A program made the translations under genes and the position numbers. DNA of 64,000 bases from Zygaena filipendulae (lineage: Eukaryota > Arthropoda > Insecta > Lepidoptera > Zygaenidae): NCBI GenBank assembly GCA_907165275.2, contig CAJRBF020000001.1, forward strand, positions 992,001-1,056,000. The letters run 5' to 3'. Positions 46,408 to 57,700 of the stretch are shown here, piece by piece (positions within the stretch are counted from its first letter, which is position 1; each line of letters opens with the position of its first letter). A model generated the notes under the pieces. That model ran no database searches and was not told where the DNA came from. It was given only the letters and a program-made list of their open reading frames with translations.

Positions 46408-47738
46408 ATTCGTATGGTAGCTAGTTAGTCAAATCAGTGTAAATTTGTAAAAGTTGTAAATAATGTGTATAAGATTGTGGTAATTGTAAATAAAATTGTA
46501 AATAAAACAAACACTAAAATAAGATAACCTTACCCGTGTTTGGTTGTCAATCTTAGTCTTAACTTAATGTAAATAGAAATGTAGAGTTATTCCTATCTCT
46601 AGTCACAATCCTAGTCACAGTCCAAGTAGTTAAAAGCGAAAAATAAACAATTTTTGTCAAAAAGGCTCTACGGCTCTACGTAGAGTAGCTCTATATATTC
46701 TGCAAGAAAGGTCTCTACAAGCCTGTTGTACCAAAGAAAATCGGACCGCGCCACGACCAATGGTTCCAGATAGACCTAGTTTTCGGCCCACGGCCCACAA
46801 TCCTACGTAGTCGAAAAAAGGGGGGGTCAAAATGGTAATAAAATAATTGCTTTCTGAGTGTCCCGTTCGACAGATCTAGTCGTCCTAGGATAAGCTGTGA
46901 AGATCCTGAGCTCGTACGATGCCTACGAAGGAAGTTACAGGCACTTTAAAATACAAGATGGCCGCCAAATGGCTGCCGAAAATTCTATCTCAGGTCCTAT
47001 TGAAGATAGGATACCCGAGTTTGGGCTCGTTAGAAAGCTACTGCAGAGACCTATTCAACAAGATAGGTTATTTCGACTGCAGATGCGCCCTCGACTTTTA
47101 AGGGCCAAAAAACACGTAAAAACACATAAAAAGTAACACTAGTCAAAAACTTATCATTAAAAATCTTATTTAAACATACAATATATCTAATTAAGACTAG
47201 TCCTACAACCTACAGCTGAAACCAGAGATACTGACACGGTGGATTACGAGATATCGATGACCTTGAACTTGTAATTTAAATATATCGGTAATTTATGAAT
47301 AAAAAATTTTGAAATTAAAAAGTAACATAGAAAGCCTGGAACAGTATCGGATAAAAATATAAAAAGAGTAGGTCATCGATCGCTATGAAAAGTTATTAAG
47401 TTTTGAAAATTTTGAGTTTTGAAAAACTTGTATCTCCAGTTTCTGCACTCTAATTTTCCTGCTTCAAGTGGTGGGGAGTCGGCCTCGCTGCTCTCTACCC
47501 TGCTGAACAGCGAAAACCAGCCGCACGCTTCTCCTTAGGTGACCACGTGCCACGTGGTTTTGTGTTTTTCGGCGATTGTACTCCAACCATTCCCCGCAAA
47601 AATCCGGTGAAGGTACCGCCGTGTAGAACTCCTTGAGGCGCACAAAATGGCACTTCAAAACACTAGTGTCGCCGATCGCTTTAAAGCAGAATTTCACTTT
47701 GAAAATTTTCACTTTTTTGTTTTTGCTTTTTTGTTTTT
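46408..47738 (-). other. 5' region of the LINE
   Basis: 1.3 kb between ORF1 and the right target duplicate. Probably the LINE's 5' untranslated region and promoter. Open frames here (for example 46897-47136 plus, 47784-47464 minus) lack recognisable domains; the latter runs into satellite. Confidence 0.45.
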
Positions 47739-49490
47739 TGTGTTTACTGTTTAGGTAGGACATTCGGTGAGAGAATCTTACCACGGGTCTCTCAGAAGTT
47801 ACTTACCACGGGGCTTCAGCCGAATACGTTAGGCAACACTTTCGGTGAGAGAATCTTACCACGGGTCTCTCAGAAGTTACTTACCATGGGGCTTCAGCCG
47901 ATTGTGTTTACTGTTTAGGTAGGACATTCGGTGAGAGAATCTTACCACGGGTCTCTCAGAAGTTACTTACCACGGGGCTTCAGCCGAATACGTTAGGCAA
48001 CACTTTCGGTGAGAGAATCTTACCACGGGTCTCTCAGAAGTTACTTACCATGGGGCTTCAGCCGATTGTGTTTACTGTTTAGGTAGGACATTCGGCGAGA
48101 GAATCTTACCACGGGTCTCTCAGAAGTTACTTACCACGGGGCTTCAGCCGAATACGTTAGGCAACACTTTCGGTGAGAGAATCTTACCACGGGTCTCTCA
48201 GAAGTTACTTACCATGGGGCTTCAGCCGATTATGTTTACTGTTTAGGTAGGACATTCGCTGAGAGAATCTTACCACGGGTCTCTCAGAAGTTACTTACCA
48301 CGGGGCTTCAACCGAATACGTTAGGCAACACTTTCGGTGAGAGAATCTTACCACGGGTCTCTCAGAAGTTACTTACCATGGGGCTTCAGCCGATTGTGTT
48401 TACTGTTTAGGTAGGACATTTGGTGAGAGAATCTTACCACGGGTCTCTCAGAAGTTACTTACCACGTGGCTTCAGCCGAATACGTTAGGCAACACTTTCG
48501 GTGAGAGAATCTTACCACGGGTCTCTCAGAAGTTACTTACCATGGGGCTTCAGCCGATTGTGTTTACTGTTTAGGTAGGACATTCGGTGAGAGAATCTTA
48601 CCACGGGTCTCTCAGAAGTTACTTACCACGGGGCTTCAGCCGAATACGTTAGGCAACACTTTCGGTGAGAGAATCTTACCACGGGTCTCTCAGAAGTTAC
48701 TTACCATGGGGCTTCAGCCGATTGTGTTTACTGTTTAGGTAGGACATTCGGCGAGAGAATCTTACCACGGGTCTCTCAGAAGTTACTTACCACGGGGCTT
48801 CAGCCGAATACGTTAGGCAACACTTTCGGTGAGAGAATCTTACCACGGGTCTCTCAGAAGTTACTTACCATGGGGCTTCAGCCGATTATGTTTACTGTTT
48901 AGGTAGGACATTCGCTGAGAGAATCTTACCACGGGTCTCTCAGAAGTTACTTACCACGGGGCTTCAACCGAATACGTTAGGCAACACTTTCGGTGAGAGA
49001 ATCTTACCACGGGTCTCTCAGAAGTTACTTACCATGGGGCTTCAGCCGATTGTGTTTACTGTTTAGGTAGGACATTCGGTGAGAGAATCTTACCACGGGT
49101 CTCTCAGAAGTTACTTACCACGTGGCTTCAGCCGAATACGTTAGGCAACACTTTCGGTGAGAGAATCTTACCACGGGTCTCTCAGAAGTTACTTACCATG
49201 GGGCTTCAGCCGATTGTGTTTACTGTTTAGGTAGGACATTCGGCGAGAGAATCTTACCACGGGTCTCTCAGAAGTTACTTACCATGGGGCTTCAGCCGAT
49301 TGTGTTAACTGTTTAGGTAGGACATTCGATGAGAGAATCTTACCACGGGTCTCTTAGAAGTTACTTACCACGGGGCTTCAGCCGAATACGTTAGGCAACA
49401 CTTCCGGTGAGAGAATCTTACCACGGGTCTCTCAGAAGTTACTTACCATGGGGCTTCAGCCGATTGTGTTTACTGTTTAGGTAGAACATT
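47739..49490 (+). repeat. satellite array with 164-bp dimers and a 656-bp higher-order repeat
   Basis: Monomers of about 82 bp alternate between an ACCACGGGGCTTC type and an ACCATGGGGCTTC type, giving dimers of exactly 164 bp. Dimers start (AGGACATTCG or variant) at 47757, 47921, 48085, 48249, 48413, 48577, 48741, 48905 and 49069. Diagnostic variants (TTCGGCGAG, TTCGCTGAG with CTTCAACCG, CACGTGGC) recur every four dimers, 656 bp. The last two dimers are irregular. Confidence 0.95.
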
Positions 49491-49860
49491 CGGACTGTGT
49501 TAGCTAACAATTTTTGTAGTAAAATATGAATGCCGATAACTGAAAGAAAATATTAACGCTCGATTCTGTAGTTATCCGTTCTCTGATCACATGGTTATAG
49601 TGTCATTCGAAGTGTATTATTGAGCATTCTGCAATCCTGACTGAGCACAGCGGAACGGTCGGTATTGAATCTAACGATATGTTAGGCAACTTTTTCGGGA
49701 AATTAATCTTACCAACATCACTTGCCATTACAGAAAATACGAACGTTCAATCAGCGTCATTTGTTACATAAATTTTTAAGTTAAAAACATGAGACGGACA
49801 ATTTTAAGTAAAGTATAACTACATAATGTTGTTTCATTTGCTGTTACAGAAATATTGTTG
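49491..49860 (+). repeat. satellite-flank block
   Basis: From TGTGTTAGCTAAC to TTACAGAAATATTG this is the reverse complement of about 26815-27185, with few differences. It shows that the satellite and this block travel together. Confidence 0.85.
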
Positions 49861-50360
49861 ATGGGTGGTTAGGAAAGGATGAATAATATTGTGATTGACT
49901 TCTTAACGATTTATTTCTTTGTTCACAATACACACGACACATCACTTCAAAAGAATCTTCTACACAGATCCATAGATAATGTAGATGTGTTCCCATTATC
50001 TCTGACACCTCCCCTTAATGTGAACACATCAAATCACAACTACAATTTACACTTAACATTACACTTAATTACTTACAATCTGATAACAACAATTTTTCTC
50101 TACATTTTACAAAGTTAGTTTTATTTAAGGCTTTTGTACATATATCAGCTACTTGCTTATCTGTTGGAACATATAGCAACTCTACAATCTTATTTTGTAC
50201 CTCATCTCTAATAAAATGGTATTTTAAATCTATGTGTTTCATTCTTTTATGATTTTCAGGATTATGACAACTGTGTATAACCGACTGATTATCCTCACAT
50301 ACCAAAATCTTATCACACTTCAATCCTACTTCACATAACAACTGCTTAATCCATAAAAGT
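49861..50360 (-). pseudogene. Ty1/copia remnant: RNase H end, purine tract and LTR
   Basis: 50355-50069 on the minus strand encodes the copia RNase H C-terminus (CEDNQSVIHS, RMKHIDLKYHFIRDEV, VPTDKQVADICTKAL) to its stop. Next come AAGGGGAGG as polypurine tract and TGTCAGAGAT as LTR start near 50015, with CACCCATCA as a likely LTR end at 49861. Everything upstream is missing; the palindrome at 50362 marks the break. Confidence 0.8.
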
Positions 50361-50361
50361 A

Positions 50362-50464
50362 GGTATATATTGTATGTTCTGGACCACTTCGTTCTTTCGC
50401 AATGGAGCGAGCACGAGCTCGCTCGCGAAATCACTCCGATGGTCCAGACCATACAATATATACC
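50362..50464. mobile_element. small fold-back MITE, 103 bp
   Basis: GGTATATATTGTATGTTCTG continuing GACCAC at the left pairs with GGTCCAGACCATACAATA continuing TATACC at the right, enclosing a second palindrome around GAGCACGAGCTCGCTCGC. Sits exactly at the truncated edge of the copia fragment. Confidence 0.7.
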
Positions 50465-52310
50465 AATCAAAATGATTCACTTGTCGGATCGATCATGCAA
50501 AAACAATTATCGCTCGACTGATTTAAAAAATTTATCCGTCCGATGGATCATGCAAAAGATTCACCGGTCGATCGAACAACAAAAAACAAACAATAATAAT
50601 CCGTTTGCATGTTTAGTTACCAAATTATGAATAAATAAAAACATACCTGAACTATCCGGCTGTACCGCGGATCCATCATGTGAACTATTAAGTATTTTCA
50701 TCACACACAAGCACATACAAGTTATACGTAAAAACTTTGAATTTAATAATTAAATTATACTTATGTTAGAAACTATTATGTTCACTATATTGTCAGGTGT
50801 CTCTCCACAGTTAATGTTGAAGCATATATTTAAACTCAGTACCAGATTGGCTCAACGATCTTCAAAATTTCTGATTTTCAGGCTAGATTGCTCAAGTCGT
50901 CGCCGAATCAAATTCGGCACCAGATTGGCTCAACGATCTTCTGTAAATCAGAAACTAGGGCTAGATTGCTCAAGTCGTCACTGAGTTATAAATAAAGCAC
51001 ATATTTTGTGATCAGATTGACTCGAGGACACCATAACTTTACGCAGTGAACACAAAGATTCTAAGCACTCGCAATGTCTAAATGACAATTCGCAACAGCA
51101 GAGACTGTACTGTACTGTATGTTTCCCTTCGCTTCGCTTACTACTTATCTTTATTTTTTTACTTACCTTTGACATTCGGTACGGTTAGCAAATATGTAAT
51201 AACCACACATGTTTCTGTTTAAATGGTTCATGTATGTCTTTATTACGTTGCATTAATAAACATACAGTTAATCTGAGAATTTAACGCAAAACATAAATTA
51301 TTATGTAGAAAAACGAAATACAAAAACTCATGAAAATTGGTCTATTTGGAAATTATGACAGTGATAATGAGTTCTTAAAGCTGGAAATATTTCTCGCGGT
51401 TTACAAAAAATATTTGTTTATAATATATTTAAGAGGTATAAAATATAATTTTTATGACTTCAAGCACTTATCGTTTGTAGGTACTGTTTCTGCAATCAGT
51501 ACGTATACTTATTGTTCTCATAACTCTAAAGTGCTGATCACCACGGTTCCACGGTCCGCGCATGTTTATTATTTATAAAATTCGATGAAATATCATCGCG
51601 CGCCATCGCTTTCCCACCAAGTTGGATCTAAATATAACTAAAATACGATTTTCTGTCTGTAATATCGAGATAACTCTGTTCTAAAAAACTCGACTAAGTG
51701 TTATTTGCATTTGTAAAAACATTAATAACCATTTAAATGTTCGATATTTTTTTTATCTCTATCCCTCCAAACAATCTTCAGAATCTTTGAAAGCTTTTTC
51801 ATAAAATTTGATATACCTACTTATACTTCGGGTTCAAGAATGCCATACCTACTTATCATTCCGTAAAAAAAAAATTGTTTGAGAGAGTTTGGAATTCATG
51901 CGAGCGAAACCGAGGAAATAACTGGTAGATAATACATGAGAATAGTATCAGTGATACCGGTAAGTAAGTATTTGCTTAGCATGCAGTAACTTGTTACAAT
52001 GGAAATAATTGAACCATTGCACTCAACACATAATAGATGCGGCATATTGATGGGAAACTTATGAATCTACTCCATTCTTTAATAAGTTTGAAATTTTATT
52101 TTAACATGTACATTTACATTTTTGAAGTTTCAATTTTCGGTTATATTTCGAAAATATACTTGTATTCTGCAATTGCATAACGTAATTCAATGTACATCGG
52201 GAATAAATAATACACACAACGATAATATATATTTAGCGTGTTTAATCCAAACAAATTCAATGTCATAACAGGTATTTACCAAAAAATTACTTCAAATTAT
52301 TGTTTTTTAT
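50465..52310. other. gene-free region left of the IAP gene, candidate Polinton end
   Basis: 50825-51020 carries two direct copies of an about 75-bp unit (ACCAGATTGGCTCAACGATC .. GGCTAGATTGCTCAAGTCGT) and a third shorter one (AGATTGACTCGAGG). Such terminal tandem repeats are common in Polinton inverted repeats, but the other terminus is outside the window. No gene is supportable; 51330-51578 is open without a domain. Confidence 0.4.
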
Positions 52311-52877
52311 TCAAGAGAAATACAACCTTACAACATTTACAATAGGACGTCTACACACTGGACAATTGTGAATGGAAAAACTACACGCGGCGCATGCAAC
52401 CACATGTCCGCACGGCGTCAAACATACATTGCACTCGTCATTGAAACAAACTTTACAACACTGGTCTACCTGGCACATTTTCTCGTCAGTTTCGTGAGGA
52501 ACTTGCGTGTTGGCGACAACGTTGTTGTGGTGGTGCTCTTTTTGCACATGTTCCCTAAGTGTCTTAACGTGGGGGTCTATATAATTGGTGTCTGCACCGG
52601 ACGTGCCGCACTCGTCGCGATCAAATGATGTATCAGCAACGGAGCGAAATAGTGGACACCGCGGTGACCACCGCCTGTGTTCTTGGTCAGGTTCGTCGAG
52701 TTGCAACCAATTCATTATCTCGACGCTGCAGTACGCACAACGCACTTCGTCACCGCGACCCATGAAATAGAAACCACTTTTTGCCAAACTTTCCGGTGAC
52801 AAGTATGCCAGTGGCCAATTTACAAATGAGTTTAAACGTTCCTCCTCACTCGACATGGCGCTAGGAGTTTTAGCCAT
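52311..52877 (-). CDS. iap: inhibitor of apoptosis protein, one BIR and one RING
   Basis: Blocks caspases by BIR binding and marks targets with ubiquitin through RING. The minus-strand frame is open from 52943 (210 codons); I prefer the ATG at 52877 (MAKTPSAM) or the next one, since the longer start adds an unrelated leader. Numbered on 210: BIR about 36-100 with zinc ligands Cys69, Cys72, His89 and Cys96, and WSPRCPLF; RING about 163-197 with CKVC, CGH, CAAC and CPVC. Insect and baculovirus IAPs commonly have two BIRs; this has one. It lies at the outer edge of the Polinton, divergent from the spliced gene. An origin from a host or baculovirus-like iap is likely but not shown. Confidence 0.9.
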   Translation of the reverse strand: MAKTPSAMSSEEERLNSFVNWPLAYLSPESLAKSGFYFMGRGDEVRCAYCSVEIMNWLQLDEPDQEHRRWSPRCPLFRSVADTSFDRDECGTSGADTNYIDPHVKTLREHVQKEHHHNNVVANTQVPHETDEKMCQVDQCCKVCFNDECNVCLTPCGHVVACAACSFSIHNCPVCRRPIVNVVRLYFS

Positions 52878-53636
52878 CTTATCGGTGTAGTACGCTGTAT
52901 ACAAATGAGTCACGCTCAAAGTTTGTCGGGGCAGTCGGTGCAATTTATGGTAGGTAAAATAATAGAAAGAGGCGTGGAGGGGATATCAGCGGAAATTATA
53001 AACACAAATGCTCTTGTGCATATTTTTATTTCAAGGAACAAATACTTAGTTACTGTTTTCGAGGTTTTAATTTTGGTTACCTATATTTCGAAAATCTACT
53101 TTTATTCTGCAATCGTATAACGCAAATCAATGTGTTCATGAAAAAGTAAGTGGGTACACGTTTTTACTCAGAACCGAATTCGTTACGTTACGCTCGATGC
53201 CATATCTAGTTCGTTCCATCATCTGTGGTAAAGACATTTTGCTTATTTTGTTTTTTTTGCTCTATAAAAACACAGGTGTCAATTAAATGGCATTATAATT
53301 AATTCATCTCTTGATTAAAGTGCATCGACGCTGGTAATAAAGCAGTAAGGATAAATCAAAATGTACGTAAGTACTTGCATTATTTACATTTTATTCTAAT
53401 TTATTGAGAATAATTTGGAGGTTCTATATTATGTTTTTTAAAGTTATCGTGTATAGTTATTTTGTGAAGTTGTTGTAAAGTCATTGTGTTAACTAATTAG
53501 GTACACATAATTTAGGATACGCATCTGATTTAAATTGTTTGGCAAGATAAAATGTGTTTAAGAACATGTTATCTGTGTTGTGTACTATAAAAAATAAATA
53601 AATAAAAATTATAACAAATAATGTTTTAAATTTCAG

Positions 53637-54627
53637 GTCGGATATTGAGTATTCATCGGATGAGCTCCAGGGTGCAGTGGCTGCCGCGCCGGTAGAAAAG
53701 CCTAAAAAAAAGACACCGAAAAGAGCGCTAGAGGCTTCGGCATCGTCAGTTAGGTAAGAATAGTTTATGCACTGTTTAATAAGATTTTTTAGTTTAATAT
53801 GATTTTGCACTGGGGGATTTATGCAATAATGAAAAAATCCAAATGTATTTTACAGATCCAAAAAGAAGCCTAACACCAATAGCCACAGCAGCGACAGCAG
53901 GAGTGCGTCGACCTCAACGAGGTAGGTAAATAGAAATTTTACATTGAATACCTATTAGTATTTTTAAATGTCTGTTTTGAACTTTATTTCTTGTGTGTTG
54001 TGCCGTGTTGTCCATCTGTTTTGCTATCGAACCACGACAATTTTTGTAGTGGCTTGAGTTTTTTATACTATACATTTATATATATTTTTTACAGCAGTAG
54101 CCTTATTAACCGGTTACTGTGAACCAACTTACTTATTATAAGTTACAAACTAAATAATTGATTTTAAAATTTAACTTGTTCATTATTTATAATATTTTAT
54201 ATTTTAGACTTTTAGGTAGTTAATGGGTAATATCGCTTAATTTGTGTAACATTTTTTTATTTTTATTTTTTACAGCTCGGAATACGAACGAGGCCTCTTC
54301 GGTCTGGAGCCGGTGACAAAACAAACAAATAAGCTGTCTACCAACACCGGCCTCCAGACCTACCTCAGCACTCGAGTCCCCGGCGGGAAAGTTCGCCGGG
54401 ATAAACATCTGGAAGGAGATTTTTATATAGAGGTACGAGTTTATAATACTGAAGAGGCTGCGACCGCACAGCCAGATCAACGGTGGCGGTCAGCGCAAGT
54501 GGCTTTGAAATTAAAATTAAATCGGGATACTTCGCAATGGGAAGCCTTGCAAAAGTTCATGCACAAAGCACACGAGCTGTTTACTGATAGCGAACCTGTA
54601 TTTTTTAGTGACAAAGGTTTTAAGTAG
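53637..54627 (+). CDS. Polinton spliced accessory gene (gene C), unknown function
   Basis: Three exons with consensus borders, all phase 2: 53637-53753 (acidic SDIEYSSDELQ, then a Lys/Pro-rich stretch), 53856-53921 (Ser-rich SKKKPNTNSHSSDSRS) and 54276-54627 (SSEYERGLFG.. to SDKGFK, TAG). The first coding exon is not located; a good donor follows ATGTAC at 53361, but its phase does not fit. The C-terminal 75 residues (GDFYIEVRVYNTEE, WEALQKFMHKAH, SEPVFF) are shared with genes A and B. The family is unknown to me. Introns are unusual for a Polinton gene. It ends 108 bases before the polymerase and may share its regulation. Ser/Lys-rich N-terminus suggests a nuclear or DNA-associated role (inference). 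Confidence 0.6.
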
Positions 54628-54735
54628 ATAATTTAAATTATTTTCACCTACACTGTATTTTACAAGCTTCTGCGGAGTACCTATCTCCATTTAGTTTTAC
54701 TTTTTATTGTCATTCATAGTAATTTAACATAAATA

Positions 54736-57700
54736 ATGCCGTATTGCGAAGATTGTAAAGTTTTTGTTAGTCGTGTTCGTTGGATAGGTCACTTGCGAAG
54801 TACTGATCATAAAAATAAAAATTATTCTACATTAAGTGAAGGTATCCTCAAAATTAATTCCGCTTTTCGCAACAGAATAGCCTCATATAAAGTTACATCA
54901 TCGGATTCTGAGGATCAGGCCTCAATAGAAAGTTTTTTAGATCATATACAAACTAAAATCAAGTCGTTAATTGAAATGTCACTTAAGCAACATCACTGTG
55001 TCAAGGCCAATTTCGAATATTTTGGGGTTTTTCTCTTGTTAAAAAATGATTCCCAAGAGATAAAATCATTTGGCACGAAAAATTTTACTCTTTATCAAAA
55101 TTGCAATCTTGATACTTTATTTTTCGAGGTAAAAACCAGTTTGATCAAAAAAGCAAGTGAATTTCAAGAGCGTGATAGTGGTTGGACATTTTTGCATAAT
55201 TCCCATTTAGAAGTTAACATAAACAAATATCAGCCTTTGCGTGGTTCAAGTTTCATTGAGTTGCCGGCTTTAATCAAATCAAAGAAAGCCTGTTTAAATA
55301 TAAAGAATAATGATAATTTTTGTTTTTTATGGTCAGTAACTGCTGCTTTGTATCCTGCTCAACGTCATTCTGATAGAGTTTCATCTTATCCTAAATTTAA
55401 TGACGTGTTGAACGTGGATGGCTTATCGTTCCCAATGAGTTTCTCAGACATCGCTCGGTTTGAACAGAACAATCCGCATATATGTATTTTTGTATACGGT
55501 TTAAATGATAAGAAGTTAGTGGTCGGTCCACTTTACAAATCAGACGCATTGAACAAAAAAGTTATTCACTTACTTTATCTTGAAGAAGGTGATATGTCGC
55601 ATTACTGTTTGATAAAGGATCTGTCGCGTCTTGTTAGAAGTCAAATTACTAAGCATTGTAACAAATTGCACTTTTGCGATCATTGTTTACAATTTTTCAA
55701 CTCGAACGATCAGTTATGTTCTCATATCTGCGGAGGTGTGGCTACCGAATTACCTCCAAAAGGTTCCTTTATAGAATTTAAAAATTATGACCGAAAGCAA
55801 AACGTTCCTTTTGTTGTTTATGCAGATTTTGAAGCTATGCTCGAAACTTACGATAGTTGCGAACCCGATCCGTTAAAATCTTCTACAGTGACTCAACAGC
55901 GACATGTACCTGTAGCTTTTGCCTATCACCTCGTTTGTACAGTAGATTCACGATACAACCACATAACCTCATATAGAGGACGTGATTGTGCAGATAAGTT
56001 TGTTAAATCTATTTGTGACGATGCAAAGAAAATCAGCGAAATATTAAATAAAAACGTGCCTATGGTTTTTACTGATACTGATGCTTATAATTATGAGAAC
56101 GCAGAGACTTGTCACATTTGCGAGGGTCTAATAACAGTAAATAAAGTTCGTGATCATTGTCATTTGACAGGACAGTTCCGTGGCGCTGCTCATAGTTACT
56201 GTAATTTAAAATATCAAGTACCAAAGTTCTTGCCTGTTGTCTTTCATAACCTGTCGGGTTATGATTGTCATCTTTTTATCAAAGAATTAGGAAAAGCCCC
56301 CGGGTCTATTAAGGTAATACCGAAAACAAAAGAAAACTATATTTCTTTCACAAAGTTTATTCCGATTTCTGGACAAGATTATTTTCAAATAAGATTTGTG
56401 GATTCATTCAAGTTTTTGGGGACAAGCTTAGAAAAGTTAGCCGCAACCATGAAAAAGGATGAATTTAGATACTTAAAATTTTACTATCCTGATGAAAAAC
56501 ACTTTAATCTGCTCACTCGAAAAGGAGTGTATCCATATGATTACATGTCTAGTTGGGAACGATATGCTGATACCTGTTTACCGTCTAAAGACCGTTTTTT
56601 TAACTCGCTTACGAATGAGTCAATTACCGATGAAGATTACGAACACGCTCGAGCGATGTGGCTTGAGTTTTCTATTAATAATATGGGTCAATTTACTGAT
56701 TTGTATCTCGAGTCAGACGTCCTTTTGTTGACTGATATCTATGAAAATTTTAGATTAACATGTAAACAATATTATCAACTCGATCCCGCCTTTTATCTTA
56801 CTGCACCAAGTCTTTCATTTGATGCAATGCTTTTAAAAACTCGCGTTCGGTTGGAACTTATAAGTGATTTAGAAATTTTTCGTTTGATACAACAAGGTAT
56901 TAGAGGTGGCGTTTGCATGTGCTCCAAACGACACGCTAAAGCTAATCATAGATATCTGGAAACTTTTGACCCCTCTACGCCAAGCTCGTACATTATGTAT
57001 TTAGATTGTAATAATTTGTACGGATATAGTATGTGTCAAACATTACCTCATTCAGACTTCAGATTTTTAAGCGATAGTGAAATTAAGAAGTTAGAGTTAA
57101 ATATAATACACATTACGGATGACGCTGAAAATGGCTTTATTCTTGAGGTTGATTTATTTTATCCTCCAAATTTACACACCCAACACAATGATTTTCCATT
57201 TTGTCCTGAAAAAATTAAATCTCCCACAGGAAAAACAAAAAAATTAATACCCAACTTATATGACAAATATCACTACGTTATTCATTACGTTCACCTTAAA
57301 AAATGCTTAGAACATGGTTTGGTTTTAAGAAAAATCCATCGAGCTATAACTTTCAAACAAAGTAATTTTTTAAAACAATATATAGACCTTAATACTGAGC
57401 TGCGTCAAAGAGCTCAATCTGTTTTTGAACAAGATTTTTTTAAATTGTTAAATAATAGTATATTTGGAAAAACATTGGAAAACACAGAACAATGGGTAGA
57501 TGTACGATTGGTAAATAAGTGGTCAGACATGAATAACCAAACAAAAAAATTTATTGGTGCCGAGAAGTTGATAGCGAACCCAAATTTTCACAGCGCATCA
57601 ATATTTTCTGACGACCTAGTAGCAATACAAATGAAACGTTCAAGGGTTGTTCTAAACAAGCCGATCTACATTGGATTTGCTGTACTCGAACTTTCTAAAA

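Larger units (their letters stand above)
34880..47738 (-). mobile_element. full-length R1-type LINE, interrupted, in a satellite array
   Basis: A minus-strand LINE with a T-run at 34880-34906 (its poly-A tail), ORF2 RT-RNase H, ORF2 endonuclease, ORF1, and a long 5' region to 47738. It is bracketed by a 14-bp target duplication TGTGTTTACTGTTT (34866-34879 and 47739-47752). A later insertion (37350-43454) splits ORF2. Without the insertion the LINE is about 6.7 kb, a full-length size. Confidence 0.8.

Noticed and set aside
46897..47136. 79-codon plus-strand frame
   Set aside because: In the LINE's 5' region, no domain, basic tail from simple sequence.
47739..49490. Regular repeats that might suggest a CRISPR array
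   Set aside because: Contiguous 82-bp monomers with no variable spacers, in a eukaryotic genome; a satellite.
53341..53361. ATGTAC followed by GTAAGT as first exon of gene C
   Set aside because: Donor is good, but joining to 53637 gives the wrong phase and an immediate stop.
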